A stretch of 64,000 bases of DNA, taken from Amborella trichopoda (taxonomy: Eukaryota; Streptophyta; Magnoliopsida; Amborellales; Amborellaceae). Positions 1 to 11,164 of the stretch are shown here, piece after piece. Numbering within the stretch: the stretch's first letter is position 1; the number at the start of each line of letters is the position of its first letter. The DNA is taken from assembly GCF_000471905.2 (NCBI RefSeq), contig NW_006498549.1, positions 5,839,538 to 5,903,537 on the forward strand. The letters run 5' to 3'. Both the position numbers and the translations under genes were made by a program. The notes under the pieces are model-generated. The model saw only the letters and a program-made list of their open reading frames with translations, searched no databases and was not told the origin of the DNA.

Positions 1-277
1 AGTCCCCTACCATCATATCCTACCTTGAATGACTTCATGCCCAAGCTGTTGATGATGAATGTCCTTCATGAACAAGAAGTGGTGAGTGAAGCTCCTCCTG
101 AAACGTCTTCTAACGTGACCTACGTAGTTGAAGATGATCACAAGCGCCAAGCTATGTAGTTAGAGTTGAAGTCCGGTAGGATAACTGCAAAAATCAAACC
201 TCCTAAAGATGTTGCCCTAAAAAAGGTGATGCCTACAGTGGAGGTACGAGCTGAAACATCCAACGCCACTGAGCCCA

Positions 278-1035
278 GTGGATGAGAAGTTTGGTGACTA
301 TAACGTGGCTTCTCATCTAAGGAGAATACCTGCTACCATAAGAGTTTATGATGCCCTTATGCTCTCCAAAGAACTTTTGGAAGCCCTTATATACGCCCGT
401 ACAACTCCGGAAGAAGTCCAGCTGAGGTCGATCAGGTTGAACTTGACTAGCAGTTCTATCTGATGCCTTGTCGCTCACTTTCTTTGATGCAGACGTGTAG
501 TTAGGGGAAATATCCCATGATCTCTGCTTGATGGTAGATGTGACTTTACATGGTGTTCTGATCATCTGGATAATGATCGATGGAGGATCAGCCACAAACT
601 TACTTCCCTTGAGAACATTGAAGTCCGTGGGAATGGATGTAAAAAACATGCAAGACAGACATACGATAATAAAATGTTTCAATCAGGCTACCCAACAAGC
701 TATAGGGAGTATCAGATTAAAACTTAGTATTAGAAAATTGGAGTCATACACAACATTTCAAGTAATTGAAACTTGAAGCTTCCTACAATGTGTAGTTGAG
801 ACGCCCTTGGTTGTATGACAACATCGTCATCCCCTCAACCCTTCAACAATGTTTCAAGTATTTCCATGAAGGAAAGCAGCATACAATCTATGCAGACCTA
901 AAATCGTTCACCAAGGTAGAATTTCCCTATGCAGATGCCAAATTCTACAATCTCGAGAATCCAGATCCTTACTTTGCTAGAGAATCAGAGAGTGAAAGTG
1001 ATTTCGACAAAGATCATGGGATTGAGCAAGATTGA
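278..1035 (+). pseudogene. Gag/pol linker and aspartic protease of the Tat element (broken)
   Basis: Residues read at 278-463 contain [16 protein letters not shown], which resembles the linker upstream of protease in Tat elements. At 528-776 the stretch IMIDGGSATNLLPLRTL matches the retropepsin active-site region, with DGG in place of the usual D-S/T-G or the DNG seen in Tat copies. At 796-1035 comes the RRPWLYDNIVIPSTLQQCFKY segment that follows protease in this clade. The three pieces lie in three different frames, so at least two frameshifts separate them. The enzyme would cleave the gag-pol polyprotein inside the virus-like particle, but this copy is dead. Confidence 0.75.
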
Positions 1036-1760
1036 TTAAGGCCTTCGAATGTCTGGATGTTGAAGCAAGAGCTAGACCACTCACTTCTATCGTCTCAGTG
1101 AATGTCAATCGAGATATGTTTTACCATGTTGGAGATGATGTGATCATCTCGTTCCTAAAAACGAAATGGAAGAAGGGATGTCAAGAAGAGCAAAAGATCT
1201 TGCCTTAAAAGATGGAGCCTTGAAGCCGCAATGGAAGTTATATAGCCCCTCAGGCCCACAGAATCATGAAGAATATGAACTACGACCCATCTACCAATTA
1301 AGGTTTGAATGAGAGAAAGGGAAAGATATCTCCCTTCCAAGCAATTGAAAGCGTGTCCCGTAAGAGGTTCAACACTTATCATCTTGAATACACCTTGAGT
1401 CTCGAATCTGGCTCAAAGAGCATATATAAGAGAAAATGGATGGTCCAATGCACCATGATGTCTATGACTAGCCATGATAGCTGAGATTCAGACAGTGACG
1501 CTGAGATGGAGCCTGCCTCGGGACAATTGGAAGACAGAGGCCAGGGCACAATGAATGAATTGATAGAAATTGTGCTAGGCGAGGAAAGAGATCACATGCT
1601 CATTTCTGAGTTCGTCTTTGGACATAGAGGAAGGAAACCAATACAACATTTTCCTCTGCCTTAACTGAGACATCTTCACATGGAATTACCATGAGATTCC
1701 TGGATTGGATGCCATAGTGGCGACTCACAAGCTTGTTGTCGATCGTCACATCAAGCTGAG
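1036..1760 (+). pseudogene. Decayed protease-RT linker of the Tat element
   Basis: This stretch lies between the protease-distal segment and the RT fingers. No frame stays open for long and no domain could be read. By position it should be the poorly conserved linker of the polyprotein. Short acidic runs are visible on the + strand around 1,480-1,560 (translated DSDAEMEPAS-like residues), typical of such linkers. Confidence 0.4.
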
Positions 1761-2382
1761 GAAGTAACCTCAAAGGAAGTTTCATCAGGACATAGTGCCT
1801 TAGATTGAGACTGAGGTTAACAAATTGGAAAAACCTGGGTTTATCAGGGAGGTTGTATACCCTAAGTGGCTCGCCAACATCGTGCCAGTCAAGAAAAAGA
1901 ACGTACAAATAAGGGTTTGCATTGATTTTCACAACCTCAATTCGGCCTACGACAAGGATGACTTTCCCTTACCCCTTATGAAAATCATGATTGGCTTGAC
2001 TATGGCATGCGAGGCCTTTTCACTTTTTGATGGGTACTCCATCTACAATCAAATTAGAATGGCCCTTGAAGACAAGGAATTGATTGCCTTCAGGATTACA
2101 AAGAAAATATATTGCTAGCAGGGGATGTTGTTCAGGTTAAAGAATGCCGGTTCTACTTATCAATGCATCATGACACTCATATCTGAAGACCTTCTCCATG
2201 ATGAGGAATGTTATGTCGATGACCTGGTTGTCAAATCAAGAGATCAATCCACTCACCTTGAGAATTTGGAAGCTCTGTTGAAGAGACTAAGGAAGCCTCA
2301 ATTAAAGATGAATCCCTTGAAGTGTGCCTTAGGGGAAAAAATTGGGAAATTCCTTGGTTTCATTGTGACACTGAGGAATTGA
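1760..2382 (+). pseudogene. Reverse transcriptase domain of the Tat element (one in-frame stop)
   Basis: The fingers and palm read in one frame, with EKPGFIREVVYPKWLANIVP, the RVCIDFHNLNSAYDKD template-grip region, and the motif A equivalent SLFDGYSIYNQI. After a stop at 2,116-2,118 the same frame continues with MLFRLKNAGSTYQ (motif B region). The catalytic YVDD box is intact at 2,212-2,223 (ECYVDDLVVKS). The frame ends at 2,383 next to FLGFIV. The domain would copy element RNA into DNA. A second stop lies upstream, near 1,800. The loss is mostly nonsense mutation rather than large deletion. Confidence 0.88.
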
Positions 2383-2383
2383 G

Positions 2384-2985
2384 ATGGACCCCAATAATAT
2401 ACATGCCATCCAAGACATGCCCCCGCCAAAGAACCTACGTGTGTTGAAATCTCTCCAAGGTTGTTTGACGTACATTCAGAGGTTCATATCTAATCTGTTA
2501 GGACACTGCAAGCCTTTCTTTCGACATATGAAGAAATATGTCCCCTTTGAATGAGATGAATCCTACCATATTGCTTTCTAGGACATTAAGGATTATCTAT
2601 TGAATCCATAAGTTCTCTTGACTTGTATATCAAATAAACCACTATATTGTATGTAATAGCCCTGGAAGGATCATTAGGTGCCCTCCTTGCTCAACATAAT
2701 GATGAAGGGAAAGAAGTAGTATTATACTACTTTAGCCGCACTATGATGTTAGCTGAGTATAATTATTCCACCATTGAGAAGATATGCTTGGCACTAGTGA
2801 TGGCGACCCCAAAATTGCAACAATATCTCTTGGCACATCCAATACTGATATATTGAGTCGAACCGATCAAATACTTGATGACATGGCCTGCTCTCTCAGC
2901 ATGATTAGCCGAGTGATCGTAACTCCTTATAGATTTTGACATTACTTATGTCCCACATAAAGCTATTAAAAGACAAGCTTTGACA
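2384..2985 (+). pseudogene. RT thumb and first (gypsy-type) RNase H of the Tat element
   Basis: After a frame change, 2,384-2,560 reads as the thumb/connection with MPPPKNLRVLKSLQGCLTYI and RFISNLLGHCKPF. RNase H follows at 2,647-2,856 with the landmarks SLGALLAQHNDEGKE, YYFSRTMMLAEYNYS and EKICLALVMATPKLQQYLL. The residual C-terminal part (ITYVPHKAIKRQALTYFLS) lies before 2,985. Stops interrupt the domain at about 2,857 and beyond. This domain degrades the RNA strand of the RNA/DNA hybrid. The usual first catalytic Asp position reads ALEGSLGAL here, so an acidic residue (E) remains but the exact site is altered. Confidence 0.8.
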
Positions 2986-3074
2986 TATTTCCTATCGGCT
3001 AATTCCCAACTTGAAAGGTCACCCTTGAATAAACATTTTGCCCGATAAGGAAGTCATGTACACAAACGAACTTG

Positions 3075-3500
3075 CCCAATGGCAAATGTTCTTTGACGGT
3101 GCTTCCTAAGCGAAAGGTGTCAGAGAAGGGGTGCTATTCATTACACCCGATAAGGGACTTTTGCCATATGCCTTCTCATTAAATGAGAAGTATTCAAACA
3201 ATGAGGTTGAATATCAAACGTTGACCATTTGTCTAAATATGGCGCTAGAACTCGACTTGGGGTTTGTCAACATTTTCAGTGACTCCCAACTAACAATTCG
3301 GCAGTTGAAAGGGATATACGAGGTTCATAAGGACAAGCTCAAGCCATAATGCAATACCACGAGGTATATCCTCGTGAAGATGGACGAGATCACTCTGACT
3401 CATATCCCCTGAGCTTCAAATGTTCAAGCTAATGCATTGGCCAAGCTCGGGGCCGCCATGATGATCAAGCCTGGGGTTCCACTCCATGTTCCCATATAAG
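3075..3500 (+). pseudogene. Second RNase H (archaeal-like, aRNH) of the Tat element
   Basis: The sequence reads AQWQMFFDGAS, then a stop, then GVLFITPDKGLLPYAFSLNE, SNNEVEYQTLTICLNMALEL, IFSDSQLTIRQLKGIYEVHK and, after another stop at 3,347-3,349, NVQANALAKLGAA. The D of FFDGAS, the E of NNEVEYQ, the D of FSDSQL and the C-terminal A-LA region fit the catalytic layout of archaeal-type RNase H. An additional RNase H behind the first one is specific to the Tat group among gypsy elements, so this domain fixes the lineage. Confidence 0.82.
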
Positions 3501-3899
3501 AATGGCGATCAATCACCATGATGGAAGGAGTACATCCCAACAACGAAGAAAATTTATTGGCTGAGTTTCCCCCATACACTCGGAGGGCTATGAGCAAACT
3601 AACAAAAGTACCTACCCCCATTGATATTGTTGTTGTAGTGGGAGCACCCCAACCAGATTGGCTTCAACTTTTCTTGGAATATTTTTTCCATGGTCAGCTC
3701 CCTAAAACTATGAAGGATAAGCTATCCCTTAAAAGGCGAGCCACCAGATTTACTCTTATTAATGACCAACTTTAAAGAAGTTCACAATCAAAGCTCTACC
3801 TTTTACTCTTCCTCGTGCTGTCTTCCTCCAGTTGCTCAGTGAAAAAAGTTGCAGTCAACCTGTTCTCATCAAACAAAACACTACCATACGTGTCCTTCG

Positions 3900-4720
3900 C
3901 CAAAGAAAAATGAAAAAGAGAGATCCCCCAAATGTTGCGAAGATGTCTCTCACATGAGGAGGGGCAAGCATCCTTGAAAGAAGTGCACGCTGGAGTATAC
4001 AACATGCACCAATCCGGGCCCAAATTATACCACCAATTACATTGAATGGGATATTTTTCGTCCACTATGACAAAGGATGCATTCAACTATGCTAAAAGAT
4101 GTCACACATGTTAGGTACATGCAGACTATATTTACCAATTGCCAGAGCCATTTCATCCGACTCTTATGACTTGGCCTTTCTTTCAATGGGGAATGGATTT
4201 TGTGGGACCCATTACCCTAGCCTCATCAAGCAACCACCTCTATATATTGGCAGCCACTAACAATTTCTCTATGTGGGCGGATGTCGTACCTCTTTGGAAG
4301 GTAACTAGCAAAACAATGGTTGACTTCGTCTTCCATCACATTGTGTATCGAGTTGGGCCACCAGAAAGAATTATATCAGACAATGGATCTTTGTTTAAGA
4401 ACGATCACATCTATCAGTGGACTGGTCAATTCAATATCAATTAGAGGTACTCATCCATGTAGAACCCAAGGGCTAATGGATAAGCTGAGGTCTTTAATTA
4501 AAGCCTTTGCGAGGTATTGAAAAAGACTGTGAAGAAGAGTTGGCGTGATTGATTTATGGGGCCGTTTTACCTCTGGAATTCAGATACCTTCCTTGAGGTG
4601 GCAGTCCATTGCAGGCTAACAAATGATGAAAGAGTCAAAATCCAACATGATGAATTGGACACCCTTCATGAAAAGTGACTTGGAGCTCAACAAAAGTTAG
4701 AGCTCTACCGAGCAAGGATA
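3900..4720 (+). pseudogene. Integrase of the Tat element (broken)
   Basis: The N-terminal zinc-binding part reads EVHAGVYNMHQSGPKLY and YAKRCHTC across 3,985-4,110, giving the HH-CC pattern with stops in between. The catalytic core at 4,139-4,444 has FFQWGMDFVGPI (first Asp) and RIISDNGSLFKND (second Asp). A stop at 4,441-4,443 follows, and the residues near the third catalytic Glu read PRANG-AEVFN in a shifted frame. Remnants of the C-terminal region run to about 4,720. Integrase would insert the cDNA into the genome. It cannot be made from this copy. Confidence 0.82.
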
Positions 4721-4939
4721 AGTCAAGCCTTTGACAAATAGGCAAGGTTACAGTCATTTAAACCATGTAATTTGGTTTTGGCCTTAACACACAATATTGG
4801 GGTACCTCAATCTATATTTCAGCCCAAATGGTATGTACTTTAGGTCGTGAAGAAGGTATGCTCTACTAGGGCATACCTTCTCTGCACCGAAATGGGAGAA
4901 GATGTCATGCCTTCAATTAATGGGAGGAATTTGAAAACA

Positions 4940-5790
4940 TACTATCCTTGAAAAGTAATATAGTTCGTGATGTATGACTCTAAACTGCCTACCACATAGT
5001 TTGAACTGCAAGACTTTAAAATATGTAGCATATAATGAGCCTTTTAGTAACCCGACCAGTCTTTGATATTGTAGTATACTTTCCATATGATAGTCCACAC
5101 CTCATGACTAAAACCTGATGGATACAGTAGTCCTAATACATGACTATAAACTGTTTCAACTTACGGTTCGATTGGAATGACCCTAAATGACCACTAATAT
5201 AGTCTTGACGCATGACTTTAAAGGCATCACCCATAGTCCATGAGATATGACTCTAAACTATTTATCGATTCGAGATACATGACCCTAAAAGGCCTATCAA
5301 TTGGTTCACAATGTATGACCCAAAAACACGCCATATAGTCCTTCCTATACGACTCTATACTACAATACCCTCTCATATGACTTTAAACTATATCACCCCT
5401 TGGATTCTTAGGACTCTAAGTATTGACCACCCATATTTTCATATCATCTTTTTTGTATGAATTTAAACTACAACACCCTCTTAGAGTCTTATGACTCTAA
5501 GTATTGGCTACCCACGCTCTTTTATAAGGGTTAGGAAAGCTTTTCATATAGTCTTGCATGTATGACTTTAAACTACAGCACCCTGTTGGAGTCTTCAGAC
5601 TCTAAGTATTGGTCACCCATACTTTTTATAGGAGTTAGGAAAGCTTTTTATATAGTCCTCCATATATGACTCTAAACTATAGTACCCTCTCAGAGTCTTA
5701 GGACACTGAGCATTGAGCCACCGACACTCTTGATTAAGAGTTAGGAAGGCTTTTCACAAAAGTCCTCTTCGATGAAGACATCCCTTTTGA
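4940..5790 (+). repeat. Degenerate tandem array with ATGACTCTAAACTA motif in the element's 3' region
   Basis: A motif close to TATGACTCTAAACTA recurs many times from about 4,973 to 5,680. The last three copies sit in larger units of about 105 bp, with landmark positions 5,475, 5,580 and 5,684. They share an AGAGTCTTAGGACTCTAAG segment and a GTTAGGAAAGCTTTT tail. Earlier copies are shorter and more diverged (spacing about 40-80 bp). The array lies between integrase and the 3' LTR, where Tat/Ogre elements often carry non-coding tandem repeats. Confidence 0.75.
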
Positions 5791-6109
5791 TATCCTAAAG
5801 GCTACAAGTACCAGGCCGCCTCTTTGATGGTAAATTTGACACACGTATATCGCCAATGCAAATAAAAGAGAAATTAGTGGCGATCTAGCCCCGCAGGTGC
5901 CAAATTGCTTATGGACTACATAAGCCATAACCAAACAAGCCCCATTGTCAAACGCCTTGATGATTATGCCCGATTGGCCCCAAATTAATCGCATGAGTCT
6001 CCCATGATGATACAAGGGTGCTCTTCAAGTCCAGTACGATTTGGACATGAATTCAAAAAAGCACGCATAGGAATCTTATAAGATTCCTAACATGTCTATG
6101 GTGCAACAT

Positions 6110-6480
6110 AGCTGGGACTCTACTCTAGAAGCCTCCAATGGCTATGAGACCACTGCCAATGGATTTTAGAGGTCAAGAATAGGCACCATCTTATATTCGT
6201 TACATCCTCCTAGGCCCTGCTGCCAAAAAATGGTAGGTATCAAGTGACTAACGGTACACCACATTTGGGAAAGCCTACTCTAAGGGCCACCAATGACCGT
6301 GGGACCACCACCAATGAACATGAGAGGTTAAGAACAATCACCATACCGATTTTCGACATTATCTGACCATCTTGGGTCCTACTATCCAAAATGACAGGTT
6401 TCTAGCGAGTTACGGTACCATATTTGGGGAAACCTACTCAAGAAACCTCCAGTTATTGTTGGACCGCTACCTTTGGATCC
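6110..6480 (+). repeat. ~157-bp tandem repeat, three copies, inside LTR copy 1
   Basis: Units begin at 6,135 (CCAATGGCTATGAGACCA), 6,290 (CCAATGACCGTGGGACCA) and 6,449 (CCAGTTATTGTTGGACCG), spaced 155 and 159 bp apart. Each carries a CCTACT-CTA/AAG lead and a GGTCAAGAA/GGTTAAGAA segment. The related LTR at 62,454 has a single unit, read as ATGATCATGGGACCACCACC around 62,756. This is therefore an expansion in LTR copy 1. Confidence 0.75.
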
Positions 6481-7514
6481 AGAAGGCCGAAAGCAATTGC
6501 CATGATGAATTTCAGCTCAATCCGACCTTCCTAGGTCACACTTTCCACAAAATTCAATGATTTTTACTACTCACATAAGAGCATTTGAACCAGTTACTAT
6601 ATATATTAATTGTGTCTCTCAAAAACATGATGGATTTTGTAATGCTTATTTCTCCTCCATCTTGAAGCCAATGGTTCCTAAATTTGGATATGTTGTCCCC
6701 CTCACCTAGACCTATATTTCGGTGGGTGCATGCACCATGAGGTGGCCTGAACACAGAGAAATCTTAGAGAGAAGATCACTTGAAAATGGTTAAAAATTAT
6801 AGAAATTTCAGCCACATATAGGCTCATTCCAAAGCTTATAACTTGAGGTTTTGGGCACTTGTGACCTCAAAGAGGAGACCATTGCGACCGAGACTCGAAG
6901 AGGTTCGTTTGAATATTCTTGAGCTCTAAATGAAATCCCGGAAGGCATCGTATGAAGGCAAAAAAATAGGCACATTTTTCAGTGCTGAAATTCCATTTTT
7001 CAGCGACCCCCAAAATTGCCAATGTGACTAAACGACCATGAAATCGTGGGGTTTTTGTTGCAAAACAATCACAACAACCTCCCCGATGATATGTGATAGA
7101 AACGCAAAAATAGCAAAACGAGCAAAATTAGATGAAGAAAGAAATCAAGTTTATGGGTTTTGGCTGAAATTTCAAAACATGGTCAAAAATCCATTTCCAG
7201 TTTATTAATGGGTATCAAAACGATCCCCTCGATGAGCTCAACCCTCCAACAATGTTTGCTCTCTCGGAAAGTCGTTGGAAGACGTCGAAAGAAGGCATGG
7301 CTAAGGAAACAGGTCCCTTTTGGAGGGATGATTTTGTTATTTCCCAATTTGTACCAAAGGGGAGTTTGGTCATTTCGCCTAAAAACGAAATTAGTATCTT
7401 AAATCATTTGTATTTTTGAGCAATCTTGGATACTTTTGACCTTCCATCAATGTTTGAGGGGGCTCATATATGAGCATTTTATGTTTATTTGTAACCCTAT
7501 GCTCACAAAATTAT

Positions 7515-7521
7515 TATAAAA
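7515..7521 (+). promoter_or_regulatory. Putative LTR TATA box
   Basis: TATAAAA lies in the sequence ATTATTATAAAAGAG, about 1.7 kb into the LTR and just before the transcript-like CT-rich leader. The matching place in the LTR copy at 43,525 holds CTATATATAC (44,836-44,845). The assignment is positional only. Confidence 0.4.
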
Positions 7522-7959
7522 GAGTATTCTTGAGCTTATTTTTCTTGTGTGTGCTCACCCTTTTTGTTTGAAAGAGAGGAGAGAAAATATTTGTCCCCTT
7601 CGTATTTTAGCTCTAGAACTCCAACCCCAAGTCCTTGATCATAGTCCTTATCCATTCCCACAATCCTTAGACTACCAAGTCCTTAACCATTGTCCATACC
7701 CCCAACTTAGTCCCATACTCTCCAAACTATAAGCCTTACACTATTGTCCCTCCTCAACCCTTACATTCCTTAGCCCATTTTAAACCCTAGACCTCTTCCA
7801 ACCAAGAACTTCCATACTACCTACCCAACTTGGGCTCCCACTACTCTTAGACCACTTGTATTGACTCTTAGCCCCAAGGTCCAAGCCTATATAGGGCGGA
7901 CTTAAAGCATCGCAGTTCACGGTTAGGTAAATGGTCGTTCCTTAACCCCTCTTTCTTCC

Positions 7960-9117
7960 TTCCAATTTTTAAATTATTTTATTTTATTTTTAGTATTCAT
8001 ACCTCTATCCCTCTTAAATTCTTATTTCTATAATCTCTCTTATCCTCTCTCTCTCCCCCTCAAAAATCTCTTTCTCCTCTTCTCTTTGATTCTTTCATCC
8101 TTAATCTCCCCCTTTTTTTCTTTCTTAAAACTTTTAATCCCTCTCTCACTTAAACTTCGTAAACTCTCTCACTTTAATATCTCATCCTCTCTTTCTATCT
8201 CTTAAAAATGATTCTCTCCCCCCTTCTAAACTTCTCAAACCCTTTTTCTCTTTCTTTCTTTCTCTTCTTCTTCCCCTCTTCTTTCTTCTCATCCCCACTC
8301 TCTCTCTTCCCTCTCCCTTCTCTTCTTTCTCCCTCAATCAGTATTGTCTCTAAGGGCCCAAGCTCACCCTCTCTTCACCCCTTCGAAAATCTCTCTCTCT
8401 ATCTCGTCATACTCTCTCCCTCCCTTTAAATGTCCAAGGGCCCAGGTCACCGGTAGGGGCATGACTCTCTCCATCTCCCCATTTGAAACCCTCTCTCCCT
8501 CTTTCATTGTCCAAGGGTTCAGACCTCCATTCCAGGCCCACAAACTCAATCTCCCTTCTTCTTCATATTCTCTCCCTCCTTTTAAATGCTCAAGAGGCCA
8601 GACTGTTGTCCTAGGCCCAGTTCTCTCTCTTCCCCTTCGATTCTCTATATCTCCCACTAAGCCTTAAGGGCCCAGGCCACCAGTTAAGGCCCGATCTTTC
8701 TCCCTCAAAGGTTTCCCTCTCTTTCTCTCTCTTGCCCTAAGTTACAAGCCTAGGCCCACCTCTCTCTATCTCTCTGCCTCATAACCCCTCTCTTTCCCTA
8801 AATGTCAAGGGCCCAGGCTGCCAACCCTAGCCCGACTCTCTCTCTCTCCCCCCTATCTTCAAAATTCTCTCTTTCTCCCTAAATGTAAAGAGCCTAGGCA
8901 GCCAGCCTAGGCCCATCTTTCTCTCTTTCTAAGCCTCAAGGCCATGGCCATCAACATGGGCTCGATCTTTCTCTCTCTCTCTCATAACTCTATCCCTCTC
9001 TCCTAAGGCTCAAGGGCCCAGGCCGCTTGCTGTCCCCCTTGATCCTCTCTCTCCCTCTTAGTACATCAAGGGTCCTAGCCGTCGGCCTAGACCCATCTCC
9101 GTCTTTACCCTTGATCT

Positions 9118-9151
<34 letters not shown>

Positions 9152-10250
9152 TCTCTACTCGTACTACTCGGGTACTACGTCGTCGTCCGTACCACGACCA
9201 CTCTCTCTCTCTCTCTCTCTCTCTCTCAATGTACCAAGGGTCCAGGCTATCGGCCCAGACTCATCTCTCTCTCTCCTCTCTCCATCTCCCTAAAAATGAT
9301 TAAGAGCCCAACCCACTGGCCTATGTCCACACTTCTTTCTCTTTCTAAAACTCTTAATACTCAAAACGCCTCTTAACCCCCTCTCAAGCTCTCTTAAAGA
9401 AATTTATTCTCCAAATTCTTTAAACTCTTTAATTTTTAATTCTCTTAAACTTTCAAAACCTCAAACTCTCTAAATTCTCAAGTCTCTCTGTCACTTTCCC
9501 CTCAAGCTCTAAAAAATCTCTCTAAGACCCCCCAACCTCTTCAAATCCTAGACTCTTTCTTAAGCTCTCAATTTTCTTCAATTATCTCTCACACTCTTAA
9601 AATATTGCAAGATCTTTAAATTCTCTCTCTCACCCAAACTCCAAACTCTCTCTTAAATTCTCTCAAACTTCAAATCTTTCAACCTTTCTTCAATTCTGTA
9701 TCCCTGACTCTCAATTCTCTTAAATTCTCCCTCAAGCTCTCAACTCTCTTAATTTTTTTCTCAAGTTCTTTCAAACCTTTCAATCTCCCAATCCCTCTCT
9801 TTTCCTAAATTTCTTAAAATCTCGATCTCTTTTCAACCTTTTGAATCTTAAATCCTCTTTTAAACTCTCAACTCTCCCTTTAAATTCTTAAATTCTCTCT
9901 ACCCCATTTGTTCACTATTATTCCTCTTTCCTCTCCTTATCTTTTCATGTTTTACTTTCTTCTCCTCTTTCATTTTATCACTCTTAATGGGAGTCACTCT
10001 TGGTTAAGGCCCCTTCGAGGTAGTCACTAAAAGAGGATCTTTCGGAGAAGTTCTCTTCTCTTCTTTTCTCCTCCCCTTTCATTTTGTCACTTCTTCCCTT
10101 TCATTTTGTCACTTCTCACGTGAGTCGTTCTTGGTCAAGGTCCCTTCGGGGTAATCACCAAAAGAGGGGCATTTGGGGAGTTCTTGTCTCTCTTTTTATT
10201 TTTTCTTCTTCTTCTTCTCATTACTTTTCTCTTGTATACATTTAATTATC
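7960..10250 (+). repeat. Polypyrimidine array with GC-rich inverted modules (LTR copy 1)
   Basis: More than 2 kb is almost pure C/T on the + strand. Between about 8,345 and 9,330 a module close to AAGGGCCCAGGCC-ACC-GGCCC recurs roughly every 80-120 bp. Examples lie at 8,353, 8,435, 8,666, 8,806, 8,888, 9,010, 9,067 and 9,236. Many modules can pair internally (GGGCC with GGCCC, GGGTC with GACCC). From 9,330 to 9,950 the array continues as simple TCTTAAACTCTC-like text without modules. A pair of ~130-bp direct repeats with the core GGTCAAGGTCCCTTCGGGGTA lies at about 9,985-10,180. Confidence 0.75.
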
Positions 10251-10639
10251 AGGGGGCTCTGCTAAGGTTCTTCCTGCTTGGGCTTTCCCCACATTATTCA
10301 ATCCTCAAAGCATTCTCTGAGGCATGTGGACTTCAGCTTTATGCCACTATAGATGTCTCCTAGGGGAGCTGGCACCGGAAGGCTATCGGATTGCCCTATG
10401 ACCCCATTTTCACCTTCTCCACAACAACCCATTTTTATTTTATCTCTTCTCTTTCCGCTGTCTTTTTTTCTCTTTTTCTCTTCTTTTACTTTTCTTTTTT
10501 CTCCTTTTCTCACTTGCAACCAATCATTATTACCATCGCCCATCCCTCCTTCCATACCCATTGAAGCCACTCTTCAAGGACAAGCCATAGTTAATGAACT
10601 ACCATTTAGCCATCTTAAATATATATGTATTTAATAAGG

Positions 10640-10900
10640 TGTAGGGTGAGTAAAGGGAATCAGCATTTGACTAGACTGAAAGGTAGGGGACTTTCATTAT
10701 CTGATCTAAGAGGGCTCCCAAGAGCCCCGGTGTGTCCATGAATCCAAACTGTGACGAGGTAGGCGCCTGAATCTCTCACCACACAAAATCTCCCTTACTG
10801 TTGGTGACCCATCTGTGCACACCCACATGCGATTTTCTAAGGGAGCGATCCTAATCCCGAGTCAATTCGATCACGGGTCTTCGAGATCGAGGCACAACCA
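10640..10900 (+). repeat. LTR 3' end region (R/U5-like), copy 1
   Basis: The block GATCTAAGAGGGC-CCC, then a GAGGTA-TCTCACAC segment, ends with GAGATCGAGGCACAACCA at 10,900. The same order of blocks occurs inverted at 11,165-11,470, at 14,020-14,313, and at 57,000-57,302 directly before a primer binding site. That last copy shows this is the LTR 3' terminus. Confidence 0.7.
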
Positions 10901-11164
10901 CACTTGTACCCCTTTTCAAATGATACATGAAGCTTGGATATGATTTTTTAGGACGTATGTTGAATGGATGTGTGTTGATTAACATGATGCTACGAAAATT
11001 CCTTTGAAATCTTGAAGCCTCAGATATGGCTGCAAAAGTTAGAAAGTAAAGGGAAAATGGATAAGCCTCATAAAAGACAGCTCCTTCAACATCAATCAAA
11101 ATGACCATAAAGTTCACAAGAAAAAAAAATGTTTAAAGGGAAGAGCCGAATATAATCCAGAGAG
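10901..11164. other. 264-bp spacer between a + LTR end and an inverted LTR end
   Basis: This short AT-rich stretch sits between two LTR 3' termini that face each other (10,900 on + and 11,165 on -). No PBS-like sequence follows 10,900. No gene was seen. It may be host DNA or a remnant of another insertion. Confidence 0.5.

Larger units (their letters stand above)
1..10900 (+). mobile_element. Ty3/gypsy retrotransposon, Tat/Ogre type, 3' part (gag end to 3' LTR), decayed
   Basis: The order of recognisable pieces is protease, reverse transcriptase, RNase H, a second RNase H, integrase, long 3' non-coding region, then LTR. Two successive RNase H domains are a known hallmark of the Tat clade (Tat, Ogre, Retand). 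Gag and the 5' LTR lie outside the window. The coding part has many in-frame stops and several frame changes, so it cannot make protein. The LTR is unusually long at about 5.1 kb, which fits Ogre-like elements. The LTR start at 5,825 (TGATGGTAAA) and end at 10,900 (CACAACCA) were chosen by comparison with related copies at 43,525, 57,302 and 62,454. Confidence 0.85.
5825..10900 (+). repeat. 3' LTR of the Tat element, ~5.1 kb (LTR copy 1)
   Basis: The start is aligned with two other copies: TGATGGTAAATTTGACACA here, TGAAGGGTATTTTT at 43,525 and TGAGGGTATTTTTC at 62,454. A shared block containing TGAACCAGTT lies at 6,586. It is 761 bp from the start here, but 439 and 447 bp in the other two copies. 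The extra length equals two additional 157-bp tandem units. The 3' end (GATCGAGGCACAACCA) matches the LTR end in front of the primer site at 57,302. A TATA-like TATAAAA lies at 7,515-7,521, followed by the polypyrimidine array. Confidence 0.7.

Noticed and set aside
1155..1932. Minus-strand open frames at 1,155-1,382 and 1,600-1,932
   Set aside because: They are antisense to the recognisable + strand protease-RT region.
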